From contig NZ_WMLB01000024.1 in assembly GCF_009709675.1 (NCBI RefSeq), positions 1 to 36,647 of the forward strand: 36,647 nucleotides of DNA, read 5' to 3'. Under the pieces are notes generated by a model. That model searched no databases, had not been told where the DNA came from, and saw nothing but the letters and a program-made list of their open reading frames with translations. The position numbers and the translations under genes were made by a program. This document shows, piece after piece, positions 1 through 10,942 of this stretch (the stretch's first letter is position 1; the number at the start of each line of letters is the position of its first letter). This DNA is from Agromyces bracchium. Its GTDB lineage: Bacteria > Actinomycetota > Actinomycetes > Actinomycetales > Microbacteriaceae.

Positions 1-239
1 GTTCAAAAAATTGGCATTGAACATAGTGCACGCTGTTGAGTTCTCAAGGAACGGACGCACCCGGTTCACGATCGCGCTGCGATCGATCATCCGAAGCGAT
101 GTTCGTCATTCATCCGGTGATCCCGAGGGACCGATACGGATGCTTCGAACCCGGGATCCTGCGTGAGGATCAGGGGTTCGGGATCGTGCCGCTTGAGGAG
201 GCGAAGCTTTTCGCTTCACTCGCTCCTGTGGGGCAACGA
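1..239 (-). other. 5' leader of an rRNA operon lying left of the window
   Basis: This stretch holds no credible gene. Read on the minus strand it carries TTGAGAACTCAACAGCGTGC (about 28-47), which resembles the conserved element found upstream of 16S rRNA in actinobacteria and associated with antitermination or processing. At 1-22 there is a 6-bp inverted repeat (GTTCAA/TTGAAC), possibly part of a processing stem. A small hairpin, GAAGC-GAAAA-GCTTC, lies near 202-216. With the promoter at 246-274 the transcript would run leftwards into a 16S gene outside the window. The 16S gene is not visible, so its identity is inferred from the leader element. Confidence 0.72.
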
Positions 240-245
240 ATGAAT

Positions 246-274
246 ACTCTACGAAGATCGGGGCGGTGCCGCAA
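246..274 (-). promoter_or_regulatory. rRNA operon promoter
   Basis: On the minus strand TTGCGG (269-274) and TAGAGT (246-251) are separated by exactly 17 bp, a good sigma-70/SigA-type promoter. Transcription would start near 239 and read into the rRNA leader. Additional promoters upstream, inside the CoA-transferase gene, cannot be excluded. Confidence 0.65.
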
Positions 275-307
275 CTCGGCGTCGCATCCCGGGCGTGTCG
301 CGCCGCA

Positions 308-1669
308 TCACGCCCAGGACGGCCGATCCGAGCCCCACGGATGCGGTGGCGCGGACCACCTCATCAGCCCGTCCGGCGATGCGATCGCGGGAGCCGCGAT
401 GCGCTGCACGCCCGCGAGGCCGGACACCGTCCCCGCGTGCGATTCCCGAGCCGCGTCATCCAGTCCCGCCGGTCCCGGCTCGACACGCCTCGGCAGGCCG
501 AGCAGTTCGGCGGCGGTTCGGCGCAGCGACATCCGCGCGAGCCACGAGCCGCCGTCGATCGAACGCCGGCGGAGCAGCGTCATGATCGCCGCAGCGAGAA
601 GGTACCCGGTTGCGTGGTCGAGCGCCTGGGCGGGCAGGGCGCCGGGCGTATCGGGCGCTCCCTCGACGAACGCGATGCCCGAGGACGCTTGGACGAGGCT
701 GTCGAACCCGCCCCTCTCCCCCGCTGCGTCGTCGAATCCCCACGCGGCGAGTTGACCGATGACGAGTCCGGGGTGACGGACGGCGAGGTCCTCCGGCGAG
801 AGTCCCAGTCGCCCGAGCGATGCCGGCCGGTACCCGAGCACGATCGCGTCGGCCCCGGCCAGCAGGTCGTCGAAGCGCTCGGCCTCGTCGGCCGAGCGCA
901 GGTCGAGCAGCGCCGAGCGCTTGCCGGGCCCGCCCTCGAGGTGCTGCCATTCCAACTCGGGCGGCGACGGCGGGTCGATCCGCAGCACCTCGGCGCCGAG
1001 CAGTGCGAGCGTCCGCGTCGCGACCGGGCCGGCGATCACTCGGGTGAGATCCAGGACGCGGATGCCTTCGAGCGGTCGATCGTGACCGGACCGGTTCGTG
1101 GCGACAGGCTCGGCGTCGCCGAGCCGCGACGACTCGATCAGCGGATGCCGCCGGAGCTCCCGATCCAGGCTCGGATCCTCGACCTCGACGGCGACGCACA
1201 TCCCGCCGGCCCGGGTCACCGCCTCCGCGAGGGCCGCCGCCGACCATCGGACGACCGCGGCATCGATCGCCGCGGCATCCGCCCTCTCGTCGACGCCGAG
1301 CACGCGCCGCAGCGCGGCCGCGTGGTGCGGATAGTTGCCGTGCGTGCGGACCCAGCCGTCACGGGCGCGGCGGAACCCGGAGAGCGGCGACCACACGGAC
1401 GGCGGCACGCCGTCGAAGCGGGCGACCCGCTCGCTCTGGAACGCGGTCGCGATGCGCGCGCCGTCGAGGGCGATCGTTCCGGGCGTGGCATCCGTCGACC
1501 AGGCGGCGAGGCTCGCGGCGGCGACGGATGCCACGGCCAGCGACGACACGTCGAGGCGCGCCGGCAGCGGCACCTCGGGCAGCGGCGCGAGCGCTGCCAG
1601 CTCGGCGGAATCGCGGCCGAGCGCCGCCCACACTCGCGCGAGGAGCCGGTCTGCTGCCTCGCGCGCCAA
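308..1669 (-). CDS. Class III CoA-transferase-like protein (CaiB/BaiF family)
   Basis: A 453-residue protein. The recognisable CoA-transferase core starts at about residue 198 (LEGIRVLDLTRVIAGPVATR) and includes PGKRSALLDLRS (248-259) and GGFDSLVQASSG (320-331), whose D323 aligns with the catalytic aspartate of formyl-CoA transferase-type enzymes. Family members transfer CoA between carboxylic acids; the substrate here is unknown. Residues 1-190 look like a second, partial domain of the same family rather than a tag, and the normal C-terminal half of the main domain is short. This suggests a two-part or permuted architecture. The start is TTG, 6 bp after the tyrS stop, with no clear ribosome binding site, so it is probably co-transcribed with tyrS; GTG at codon 13 is an alternative start. 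Confidence 0.82.
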   Translation of the reverse strand: MAREAADRLLARVWAALGRDSAELAALAPLPEVPLPARLDVSSLAVASVAAASLAAWSTDATPGTIALDGARIATAFQSERVARFDGVPPSVWSPLSGFRRARDGWVRTHGNYPHHAAALRRVLGVDERADAAAIDAAVVRWSAAALAEAVTRAGGMCVAVEVEDPSLDRELRRHPLIESSRLGDAEPVATNRSGHDRPLEGIRVLDLTRVIAGPVATRTLALLGAEVLRIDPPSPPELEWQHLEGGPGKRSALLDLRSADEAERFDDLLAGADAIVLGYRPASLGRLGLSPEDLAVRHPGLVIGQLAAWGFDDAAGERGGFDSLVQASSGIAFVEGAPDTPGALPAQALDHATGYLLAAAIMTLLRRRSIDGGSWLARMSLRRTAAELLGLPRRVEPGPAGLDDAARESHAGTVSGLAGVQRIAAPAIASPDGLMRWSAPPHPWGSDRPSWA

Positions 1670-1675
1670 CGGGAC

Positions 1676-2977
1676 CTACCGGACGAACACGCCCGCGAGC
1701 GTCTTCTTGCCGCGACGGAGCACCGCCATGCCGCCCGCGTCGGTCCGGCCGCCGATGAGCGCCGCATCGTCCTCGACGCGCACGTTGTCGATCGAGACGC
1801 CGCCCTGCGCGATCGCGCGGCGGCCCTCGCTGAGGCTCGCCACGAGGCCGGTGTCGACGAGCAGCTGCACGATCGAGGCATCCGCTTCGGTCTCGGTGTG
1901 GGGCAGCTCGCGGAGCGCGGCCTCGAGCGTGCCGCGGTCGAGGCCGGCGAGGTCGCCCTGCCCGAAGAGGGCCTGCGATGCCGCGACGACGGATGCCGTG
2001 GCATCCGCCCCGTGCACCAGAGTCGTGACCTCGTGGGCGAGGACCTTCTGCGCCTCGCGGCGGAAGGGCTCGCTCGCGACCTTCTCGGCGAGGTCCTCGA
2101 TGCGCTCGCGCGAGAGGAACGTGAACACCTTGAGTCGGTCGATCACGTCGGCGTCGTCGGTGTTGAGCCAGAACTGGTAGAAGCGGTACGGGCTGCACAT
2201 GTCGGCGTCGAGCCAGATCGCGTTGCCCTCGCTCTTTCCGAACTTCGTGCCGTCGGAGTTCGTGATGAGCGGCGTGCCGATCGCGTGCACGTGCCGGCCC
2301 TCGACCCGGTGGATGAGGTCGGTGCCGCTCGTGAGGTTGCCCCACTGGTCGCTGCCGCCCGTCTGCAACACGCAGTCGTACTGGCGGTAGAGCTCGAGGT
2401 AGTCGAAGCCCTGCAGGATCTGGTAGCTGAACTCGGTGTAGCTGATGCCGGCGTCGGAGTTCAGGCGCGACGCGACCGCGTCCTTCTTCAGCATCGTGCC
2501 GACACGGTAGTGCTTGCCGATGTCGCGGAGGAAGTCGATGGCGGAGAGGCCGGCGGTCCAGTCGAGGTTGTTGACCATGCGGACCGCACTCTCGCCCTCC
2601 GCGGAGAGGAATCGTCGGACCTGGGCGTCGAGGCGGCCGACCCACTCGGCGACCGTCTCCTTGGTGTTCAGCGTGCGCTCGGCCGTCGGGCGCGGGTCGC
2701 CGATGAGCCCGGTGGAGCCGCCGACGAGGCCGAGCGGCTTGTGGCCCGCGAGCTGCAGCCGACGGAGCGTGAGGATCTGGACCAGGTTGCCGAGGTGGAG
2801 GCTCGGGGCGGTCGGGTCGAACCCGCAGTAGTACGTGATCGGCTCGCCAGCCAGGAGTTCCTTCAGGGCCGCCTCGTCGGTCGAGACGTGGACGAGCCCG
2901 CGCCAGCGGAGCTCCTCCCAGACGTCGTCGAACGAGGGGTCGTTCTGCTGCGTGGCGAGGATCGCGGGGTCGGACAC
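1676..2977 (-). CDS. tyrS: Tyrosyl-tRNA synthetase
   Basis: Charges tRNA-Tyr with tyrosine in the cytoplasm. The 433-residue length is normal for the bacterial TyrS family. The class I signatures are visible: HLGN at 61-64 (HIGH motif) and KFGKS at 245-249 (KMSKS motif). GGSDQWGN (207-214) belongs to the tyrosine-binding region, and the C-terminal 80 or so residues form an S4-type RNA-binding domain. The start is GTG at 2977, with no Shine-Dalgarno but TACCCT ending 7 nt upstream, so the mRNA is probably leaderless. There is no T-box, as the upstream gap to the divergent gene is only 123 bp. The CoA-transferase gene follows 6 bp downstream. Confidence 0.97.
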   Translation of the reverse strand: MSDPAILATQQNDPSFDDVWEELRWRGLVHVSTDEAALKELLAGEPITYYCGFDPTAPSLHLGNLVQILTLRRLQLAGHKPLGLVGGSTGLIGDPRPTAERTLNTKETVAEWVGRLDAQVRRFLSAEGESAVRMVNNLDWTAGLSAIDFLRDIGKHYRVGTMLKKDAVASRLNSDAGISYTEFSYQILQGFDYLELYRQYDCVLQTGGSDQWGNLTSGTDLIHRVEGRHVHAIGTPLITNSDGTKFGKSEGNAIWLDADMCSPYRFYQFWLNTDDADVIDRLKVFTFLSRERIEDLAEKVASEPFRREAQKVLAHEVTTLVHGADATASVVAASQALFGQGDLAGLDRGTLEAALRELPHTETEADASIVQLLVDTGLVASLSEGRRAIAQGGVSIDNVRVEDDAALIGGRTDAGGMAVLRRGKKTLAGVFVR

Positions 2978-2984
2978 GACTGCA

Positions 2985-2990
2985 AGGGTA
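2985..2990 (-). promoter_or_regulatory. -10 element of tyrS (leaderless)
   Basis: TACCCT on the minus strand matches TANNNT and ends 7 nt before the GTG start of tyrS. This is the geometry of a leaderless transcript in actinobacteria. No good -35 is seen at 16-18 bp. Confidence 0.5.
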
Positions 2991-3027
2991 GCAGCGGCCG
3001 GATGGTGAGCTGGTGAAGCCTGAATCC

Positions 3028-3056
3028 TTGATCTTGTGTAGTAAAGGCTCTATACT
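3028..3056 (+). promoter_or_regulatory. Promoter of the SatD-like gene
   Basis: TTGATC (3028-3033), a 17-bp spacer and TATACT (3051-3056) form one of the best sigma-70-type promoters in the window. It lies in a locally AT-rich patch and drives the plus-strand gene starting at 3101, giving a 5' UTR of about 38 nt. Confidence 0.75.
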
Positions 3057-3069
3057 TCATTCATCGAAT

Positions 3070-3087
3070 TCAAGTCCCTGCACTTGA
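3070..3087 (+). promoter_or_regulatory. Inverted repeat, candidate operator
   Basis: TCAAGT (3070-3075) and ACTTGA (3082-3087) form a perfect 6-bp inverted repeat with a 6-bp spacer. It sits between the -10 element and the ribosome binding site (AGGAG, 3089-3093), where a bound repressor would block transcription. The HTH-containing product of the gene itself is an obvious candidate binder, but that is inference. Confidence 0.5.
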
Positions 3088-3100
3088 CAGGAGTCGGCAG

Positions 3101-3733
3101 ATGTACGTGATCACCGCAGACCAGATCGGCAGCCGCGCAGACGTCGACCGCTCGTCGGCCATGCAGCACGAGCTGGAGGACCGGTACGGCGATCGCCTGC
3201 TCCTGCCCGTCGACCAGACGGCCGGAGACGAGCTGCAGGTGCTCACCGACGACGCCGACACCGCGATCGACCTCGTCCTCCACCTCGCACGCGACGGGCA
3301 CTGGAGCATCGGCCTCGGCATCGGCGGCGTGCGCGAGCCCCTCCCCGACGCCGTGCGCAAGGCGACCGGCGGTGCGTTCTTCGCGGCGCGCGAGGCGGTC
3401 GAGGCGGCCAAACGTGCAGAGGCGCGCTTCGCGCTCCGGACCGAGGACGGCGACACGGGGCTCCTCCCCGCGAGCGAGGTAGAAGCGGTGTTCCGGCTGC
3501 TCCTGCTCCTCCGCGACCGCCGGAGCCCGCAGGGCTGGGAGGCCGTCGACCTCGTGCGGTCGGGCCGATCGCAGAAGCACGCGGCCGAACTCCTCGGCAT
3601 CTCTGACGCCGCCGTCAGCCAGCGTCTCCGAGCCGCGATGTGGTCGGCCGACGACGACGCGCGACCGGCGATCGTACGACTGGTCGCCTCGCTCGACCGA
3701 CACGACGCCGCCCCGGAGGGATCCGGCGGCTGA
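3101..3733 (+). CDS. SatD-like protein with C-terminal helix-turn-helix
   Basis: A 210-residue protein whose N-terminus (MYVITADQIGSR) resembles the SatD family, whose members begin with an acidic segment followed by a conserved SR; the exact biochemical role of this family is not well established. Residues 157-180 (SQKHAAELLGISDAAVSQRL within) have the pattern of a DNA-binding HTH, so a regulator, possibly autoregulatory, is likely. AGGAG lies 7 nt before the ATG, the promoter is strong, and a palindrome lies between promoter and gene. A four-helix membrane protein follows 164 bp downstream on the same strand; SatD-type genes are often followed by a membrane protein, but the two could be transcribed separately. 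It is an intact gene. Confidence 0.75.
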   Translation: MYVITADQIGSRADVDRSSAMQHELEDRYGDRLLLPVDQTAGDELQVLTDDADTAIDLVLHLARDGHWSIGLGIGGVREPLPDAVRKATGGAFFAAREAVEAAKRAEARFALRTEDGDTGLLPASEVEAVFRLLLLLRDRRSPQGWEAVDLVRSGRSQKHAAELLGISDAAVSQRLRAAMWSADDDARPAIVRLVASLDRHDAAPEGSGG

Positions 3734-3822
3734 TCGCTCTCCCGCTCGACCCATGCGCGGTCAGCGCCCGCCGAGCGGGCGGACGCGCGCGCCGTCTCCC
3801 CCGCCGCGTCCGAGGCAGCCTC

Positions 3823-3828
3823 TATGCT
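3823..3828 (+). promoter_or_regulatory. Possible -10 element for the membrane protein gene
   Basis: TATGCT matches the TANNNT pattern 69 bp upstream of the GTG at 3898. No -35 is recognisable, so this is weak. The rest of the 164-bp gap (3734-3897) shows no other feature. Confidence 0.3.
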
Positions 3829-3897
3829 CGACGCGACCCCCCGGGACCCGAACGCCCGGACCCGAGCCCGGCGCGATCCCGGGAGAGCGGAGGACCC

Positions 3898-4494
3898 GTG
3901 AACGTCGTCGGTGCGATGTCGGCCGTCGGATGGGCGGTGATCGTCGTCGCGCTCGGCGCGTCGGCGGTGCTCTCGGTGCTGGCGTACCTCCGCCCGAGGC
4001 CCATCCACCTGTGGCCCGCGGCGGGCACCCTGGCGCTCGCGATCGTCGCCGCATCGACGGTGCCCGACGACGTGCCCATGGTCGCGGCGCCGCTCGTCGG
4101 CCTCCTCGGCATGGTCGTCGCGGTCTTCGGCGGGAGCCCGGCGGCGGCGACCGCGCTGCAGCTCGCGATGGGCTCCAGCACTCCACCCGGTGCGCACGGC
4201 GGCATCCTCGTCGCGGTCCGGTCGGACGAGCCGACGCCGCCCGGCGTCGCCCCGGTTCGGCGCGAGGTCCTCCGCGGTGGCCTCACGATCGGCGTGCTCG
4301 AACGGCTGGCCTCGGCGGGCACGATCATCGCGGGCTTCCCGGAGGGGCTCGCGATCGTCGTGGCGGTCAAGGGCGTCGGGCGGTTCACCGAACTCGAGGC
4401 CCCCGAGGCGAGGGAGCGCTTCATCATCGGCACGTTCGCGAGCCTCATCTGGGCGTGCGCCGCGGCCCTGGCCGTGCACCTCGCGATCCGCTGA
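3898..4494 (+). CDS. Integral membrane protein of unknown function
   Basis: A 198-residue protein with about four hydrophobic segments (roughly residues 7-28, 36-52, 57-82 and 176-196). A soluble loop of about 60 residues in the middle is followed by a moderately hydrophobic stretch, GFPEGLAIVVAVKGVGRF. The C-terminal part, with ERFIIGTFASLIWACAAALA, looks like a conserved signature seen in uncharacterised actinobacterial membrane proteins; no function can be assigned. The GTG at 3898 is preceded by GGAGG (3889-3893) at 4 nt; the ATG at 3916 is an alternative start. It is the second gene of the plus-strand pair with the SatD-like gene and converges on the glycosylase gene with only 19 bp between stops. 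Confidence 0.8.
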   Translation: MNVVGAMSAVGWAVIVVALGASAVLSVLAYLRPRPIHLWPAAGTLALAIVAASTVPDDVPMVAAPLVGLLGMVVAVFGGSPAAATALQLAMGSSTPPGAHGGILVAVRSDEPTPPGVAPVRREVLRGGLTIGVLERLASAGTIIAGFPEGLAIVVAVKGVGRFTELEAPEARERFIIGTFASLIWACAAALAVHLAIR

Positions 4495-4516
4495 CCTCGC
4501 GGCGGCCCCGCGGTCA
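4492..4516. terminator. Bidirectional terminator hairpin formed by two stop codons
   Basis: TGACC (4492-4496) pairs with GGTCA (4512-4516), and inside it GCGG pairs with CCGC around a 5-nt loop, with a 2-nt bulge. The base of the stem is the TGA of the plus-strand gene and, on the other strand, the TGA of the glycosylase gene. No U-tract follows on either side, as is common in high-GC actinobacteria. Confidence 0.55.
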
Positions 4517-5158
4517 GTGCGACTTCGGATGCCGCCGGTACACCGAGACGCCGGGATCACCCGGCACCCAGAACCGCCACGGGTACGACGCCGCGCCGCC
4601 GGCCCCGCTGATGCCCGTGCGAGGCCCGGTCGCGTGTGCGAGCGGCGCCACCCGGACCTCGAGCGAGAACGGCGACGCGAGCAGGTCGGCGCCGTTCGCG
4701 GCGAGCGGCACGCCGAGCGCCTGCGCGAGGCGTGCCGGCCCCCGTGCGAGGTCGCGGTCCGTCGAGCGCGGGCGCCGCGACCGCGCCAGGTCGAGTCCGT
4801 CGACGACGGTCCCCCCGCGCAATAGGATCCCCGCCGACGTGCCCGGCACGCCGGAGACGACGTTGAGGCACACGTGCATGCCGTACGTGAAGTACGCGTA
4901 GAGGTGCCCGCCGTCGCCGAACATGACGGCGTTGCGAGCCGTCCGCCCGCGGAACGAGTGCGAACCCGGGTCGACGCCGACCCCGCGGTACGCCTCGACC
5001 TCGGAGAGCCGGACGGCGACGCGACCCTCCTCGGCGTCGTACGCCAGAACCGCGCCGAGAAGGAGCGGCGCGAGTTCGACGGGGTCGCGGCGGAACCAGG
5101 CACGATCCGGTCGCACGAGCTCGGCGTGCGACGCCGGTCGCGGCATCCGCTCGCCCAT
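4514..5158 (-). CDS. Alkyladenine (3-methyladenine) DNA glycosylase, AAG/MPG type
   Basis: A 214-residue base-excision repair enzyme that removes alkylated purines from DNA. The core signature is clear: VRLSEVEAYRGVGVDPGSHS carries the catalytic glutamate (EVEAY), followed by FRGRTARNAVMFGDGGHLY and YFTYGMHVCLNVV, which line the nucleotide-flipping pocket. Length and motif order match the bacterial AAG family (PF02245). The start is taken as the ATG at 5158; a second ATG lies 4 codons later and no strong Shine-Dalgarno separates them. It sits 29 bp downstream of argH and may be read through from the arginine operon, though functionally unrelated. Confidence 0.93.
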   Translation of the reverse strand: MGERMPRPASHAELVRPDRAWFRRDPVELAPLLLGAVLAYDAEEGRVAVRLSEVEAYRGVGVDPGSHSFRGRTARNAVMFGDGGHLYAYFTYGMHVCLNVVSGVPGTSAGILLRGGTVVDGLDLARSRRPRSTDRDLARGPARLAQALGVPLAANGADLLASPFSLEVRVAPLAHATGPRTGISGAGGAASYPWRFWVPGDPGVSVYRRHPKSH

Positions 5159-5187
5159 GCTCAACGCGCTCGTCGCCGGATCGACGC

Positions 5188-7553
<2,366 letters not shown>

Positions 7554-7611
7554 GGATGCTCCGTTCTGCGCGGGGCGAGCGGGATGGTCGTCGGTCTGGT
7601 GGGCGGCCGGG

Positions 7612-8811
7612 TCAGCGGGTGGCGGCGACGGCGTCGAGCGCACGGCCGAAGCGGTCGGTGAACTCGTCGAGTTCGGCGTCGCCGATGATGAGCGGCGGGG
7701 CGAGGCGGATGGTCGAATCGTTCGCCGCGTTCACGATGAGGCCGGCCTGCATGGCCGCGGCGGAGAGCTCGGATGCGACGGGTTCCGTGAGGGCGACCCC
7801 CGCGAGCAGCCCGCGGCCGCGCATGCCCGCCACGAGCGGCGAGCCGAGGCCGAGCACGCGCTCGCGCAACTCGGCGCCGCGGCGCGCGGCGTTCTCGACG
7901 AGGCCGGCGCGCTCGATCTCGGCGAGGACCGCGTCCGCGACGGCCGTCGAGAGCGGGTTGCCGCCGTACGTCGAGCCGTGCTGTCCGCGGGAGTACAGGT
8001 CGGAGGCGTGTCCGAACGTCACGAGCCCGCCGATGGGGATGCCGCCGCCCATGCCCTTCGCGACCGTGATCGCGTCGGGGACGATGCCCGCGTGCTGGAA
8101 CGCGAACCACTCGCCGGTGCGGCCGGCGCCCGTCTGCACCTCGTCGACGATCAGGAGCGCACCGTGGCGGCGGGTCAGGTCGCGTGCCGCCCGCAGATAC
8201 CCCTCGGGCAGCTCGAGCACCCCCGCCTCGCCCTTGATCGGTTCGAGGATGAGCGCCGCGACCGACTCGTCGAGCTCGGCCTCGAGCGCTTCGATCGTCG
8301 AGGGGATGTGCGTGACGCCGCCCGGGAGCGGCTCGAACGCGTCGCGCATCGCGGGCTTGCCGGTGAGCGCGAGCGAGCCCATGGTGCGGCCGTGGAACGC
8401 GTCGACGAGGGCGAGCACGCGCGTGCGCGCGCCGCCCGAGTTGTTGAGGCGAGCGAGCTTGAACGCCGCTTCGTTCGCCTCGGCGCCCGAGTTGCCGAAC
8501 CAGACCCGACCGGCCTCGCCGGCCCCCGAGATCCGAGCGAGCCGGTCGGCGAGCGCCAGGGCGGGATCGGTGGCGAAGTAGTTCGACACGTGCGCGAGCC
8601 TCGACGCCTGCCGCGTCACGGCGTCGACGAAGACGGGGTGCGCGTGGCCGAGCGAGTTCACGGCGATGCCGGCGAGGAAGTCGAGGTACCACGTGCCCTC
8701 GTCGTCCTGCACCCGGGCGCCCTCGCCGCGCACCAGCTTCGCGAGCGGCGAGCCGAGGGTCTTCATCATGCGGTGCGAGTAGTGCTCGCGCCAGTCTCCG
8801 GCGCCCGTCAC
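7612..8811 (-). CDS. argD: Acetylornithine aminotransferase
   Basis: A class III PLP aminotransferase that makes N-acetylornithine from N-acetylglutamate semialdehyde. In the 399-residue product [13 protein letters not shown] (221-233) supplies the PLP-ring aspartate D223, and K252 in AKGMGGGIP is the Schiff-base lysine. The GTG start at 8811 overlaps the argB stop as GTGA, so translational coupling is likely. All family landmarks are present ([11 protein letters not shown] at 106-116, AFHGRTMG at 138-145). Confidence 0.97.
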   Translation of the reverse strand: MTGAGDWREHYSHRMMKTLGSPLAKLVRGEGARVQDDEGTWYLDFLAGIAVNSLGHAHPVFVDAVTRQASRLAHVSNYFATDPALALADRLARISGAGEAGRVWFGNSGAEANEAAFKLARLNNSGGARTRVLALVDAFHGRTMGSLALTGKPAMRDAFEPLPGGVTHIPSTIEALEAELDESVAALILEPIKGEAGVLELPEGYLRAARDLTRRHGALLIVDEVQTGAGRTGEWFAFQHAGIVPDAITVAKGMGGGIPIGGLVTFGHASDLYSRGQHGSTYGGNPLSTAVADAVLAEIERAGLVENAARRGAELRERVLGLGSPLVAGMRGRGLLAGVALTEPVASELSAAAMQAGLIVNAANDSTIRLAPPLIIGDAELDEFTDRFGRALDAVAATR

Positions 8812-9782
8812 GAGGCCACCCCCGAGGCATCCGTCGCCGCCCCGCTCGACGTGACATCCGGCACGACCGGGACGACCTCGGTGCCGATGCCCTGCCGCGT
8901 GAAGATCTCGAGCAGGATCGAGTGGGGAACGCGCCCGTCGATGATCGCGGCCTTCGGCACGCCGCCCGCCACGGCCTCGAGGCACGCCGTCATCTTCGGG
9001 ATCATGCCCGACTCGAGCGACGGCAGGAGCGCCTCGAGTTCGGGCACGTCGATCTCGGAGACGAGCGAGTCGCGGTTCGGCCAGTCGCGGTAGAGGCCCG
9101 CGACGTCGGTCAGGATGACGAGCTTCGCCGCCCCGAGCGCGACCGCGAGCGACGCGGCGGCCGAATCGGCGTTGACGTTCAGCGACTGCCCGGGCTGGTC
9201 GAGGTCGGGTGCGATGGAGGAGACGACCGGGATGCGGCCGGCATCCACCTGCGCGAGCACCGCCTCGGGGTCGACCTCGATGACGTCGCCGACGAGTCCG
9301 AGGTCGACCTCGACGCCGTCGACGACCGCGCCGCGGCGACGACCGCGGAACAACCCGGCATCCTCGCCCGAGAGCCCCGCCGCGAGCGGACCGTGCTCGT
9401 TGATGAGGCTCACGAGTTCGCGGTTCACCTGCCCCGACAGCACCATCCGGACGACGTCCATCGTCTCGGGGGTCGTCACGCGGTACCCGCCGCGGAACTC
9501 GCTCGCGATGCCGAGCCGGTCGAGCATCGAGGAGATCTGCGGTCCGCCGCCATGCACGACGACCGGGCGGATGCCGGCGTAGCGGAGGTACACCATGTCC
9601 TCCGCGAACGTGCGCTGCAGCTCGGGGCTCACCATCGCGTTGCCGCCGAACTTCACCACGATCGTCTCGCCGTGGAAGCGCTTCAGCCACGGCAGCGCCT
9701 CGATGAGGGTCCCGGCCTTGCTCGCGGCGGCGGCCGCGTCGTTGCGCGCGTCGTCGTCGGGGTTCATCTGCTCCTCGCTCAT
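8808..9782 (-). CDS. argB: Acetylglutamate kinase
   Basis: Phosphorylates N-acetylglutamate, the second committed step and usual target of arginine feedback. A 324-residue amino acid kinase with KFGGN (44-48), [14 protein letters not shown] (74-87) and the C-terminal [17 protein letters not shown] block. An N-terminal helix of about 25 residues is the type seen in arginine-sensitive hexameric enzymes, so feedback inhibition is plausible but not proven. The ATG at 9782 starts 2 bp after the argJ stop. A second ATG at 9767 has GAGGAG just ahead of it and is an alternative start. Confidence 0.96.
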   Translation of the reverse strand: MSEEQMNPDDDARNDAAAAASKAGTLIEALPWLKRFHGETIVVKFGGNAMVSPELQRTFAEDMVYLRYAGIRPVVVHGGGPQISSMLDRLGIASEFRGGYRVTTPETMDVVRMVLSGQVNRELVSLINEHGPLAAGLSGEDAGLFRGRRRGAVVDGVEVDLGLVGDVIEVDPEAVLAQVDAGRIPVVSSIAPDLDQPGQSLNVNADSAAASLAVALGAAKLVILTDVAGLYRDWPNRDSLVSEIDVPELEALLPSLESGMIPKMTACLEAVAGGVPKAAIIDGRVPHSILLEIFTRQGIGTEVVPVVPDVTSSGAATDASGVAS

Positions 9783-9784
9783 GC

Positions 9785-10942
9785 TCAGCTCGAGTACGCG
9801 CTGTTCTCGTGCACGTAGTCGTGCGTGAGGTCGTTCGTCCAGATCGTGGCGGATGCCTCGCCCGCGTGCAGCTCGACGAGCACGTTCGTCGCGCGCGGCG
9901 CGAGGTCCACGTCGTCCCGCGGGCGGTCCGGCCGGCCCGCGTGGCACACCCGGACGCCGTTCATCGTCACGTCGACGAGGTACGGGTCGAACGGCGCGGA
10001 CGTGGTGCCGATCGCCGCGAGGACCCGACCCCAGTTCGGGTCGTTGCCGAAGATCGCGGCCTTGAAGAGGTTGTTGCGCGCGATGGAGCGGCCGACCTCG
10101 ACCGCGTCGTCCTCCGTGACCGCTCCGCGCACCTCGATCGCGATGTCGTGGCTCGCCCCTTCGGCGTCCGCCTGGAGCTGCAGCGCGAGGTCACGGCACG
10201 CGGTCGTGAGCGCCTCGGCGAACGTCTCGGGGTCGGGCTCGACGCCGGAGGCGCCGGAGGCGAGCAGCGTGACCTGGTCGTTCGTCGACATGCAGCCGTC
10301 GGAGTCGAGGCGGTCGAAGGTGACCCGCGTCGCACGCCGGAGCGCCGCGTCCAGTCCCGGCGCATCGACGACGGCATCCGTGGTCAGCACCACGAGCATG
10401 GTCGCGAGGCCCGGGGCGAGCATGCCCGCACCCTTCGCCATGCCGCCGATGCGCCATCCGTCGACGACGACCTCGACCGTCTTCGGCCTCGAATCGGTCG
10501 TCATGATCGCGCGCGCCGCGTCGGCACCCGCGGCCTCGTCGCCGGCGAGCCGGTTCGTCGCGGAGAGCACGCCCTCCTCGAGCACCTCGCCGTCGAGCTG
10601 GTCGCCGATGAGCCCGGTCGAGCAGACGAGCACGTCGCCCGCCGAGACGCCGAGGGCGGATGCCGCGGCCTCCGCGGTCCGGTGCGTGACCTGAAAGCCC
10701 TCGGGGCCCGTGAAGCAGTTCGCGCCCCCCGAGTTCAGCACGATGGCGGCGACCGTGCCGTCCTGGATGACCTGCTCGGACCAGAGGATCGGATTCGCCT
10801 TGGCCCGGTTCGAGGTGAAGACCGCCGCGGCGGCCGTCGACGGCCCCCGGTTGACGACGACGGCGAGGTCGAGGGCGCCGGAGCGCTTGATGCCGGCCGC
10901 GATGCCGGCGGCGTCGAATCCCTGGGGTGCGGTCACGCTCAC
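9785..10942 (-). CDS. argJ: Bifunctional glutamate N-acetyltransferase / amino-acid acetyltransferase
   Basis: ArgJ recycles the acetyl group from N-acetylornithine to glutamate. The 385-residue precursor contains the self-cleavage site [14 protein letters not shown], where cleavage before T181 would give alpha and beta chains and expose the nucleophile. CMSTNDQV and the C-terminal [16 protein letters not shown] are typical of the family. The GTG at 10942 overlaps the argC stop (GTGA) and has GGAG 7 nt upstream. Its presence indicates the cyclic acetyl pathway, so no argE is needed, and none is seen. Confidence 0.97.
   Translation of the reverse strand: MSVTAPQGFDAAGIAAGIKRSGALDLAVVVNRGPSTAAAAVFTSNRAKANPILWSEQVIQDGTVAAIVLNSGGANCFTGPEGFQVTHRTAEAAASALGVSAGDVLVCSTGLIGDQLDGEVLEEGVLSATNRLAGDEAAGADAARAIMTTDSRPKTVEVVVDGWRIGGMAKGAGMLAPGLATMLVVLTTDAVVDAPGLDAALRRATRVTFDRLDSDGCMSTNDQVTLLASGASGVEPDPETFAEALTTACRDLALQLQADAEGASHDIAIEVRGAVTEDDAVEVGRSIARNNLFKAAIFGNDPNWGRVLAAIGTTSAPFDPYLVDVTMNGVRVCHAGRPDRPRDDVDLAPRATNVLVELHAGEASATIWTNDLTHDYVHENSAYSS

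Noticed and set aside
122..175. tRNA-like GGGTTCGAA segment on the minus strand
   Set aside because: The flanking bases do not form a T-arm or acceptor stem; it is part of the rRNA leader.
266..3016. Long plus-strand open frames opposite the CoA-transferase and tyrS genes
   Set aside because: They are Arg/Ala/His-rich antisense shadows typical of high-GC DNA; the minus-strand proteins have clear family motifs.
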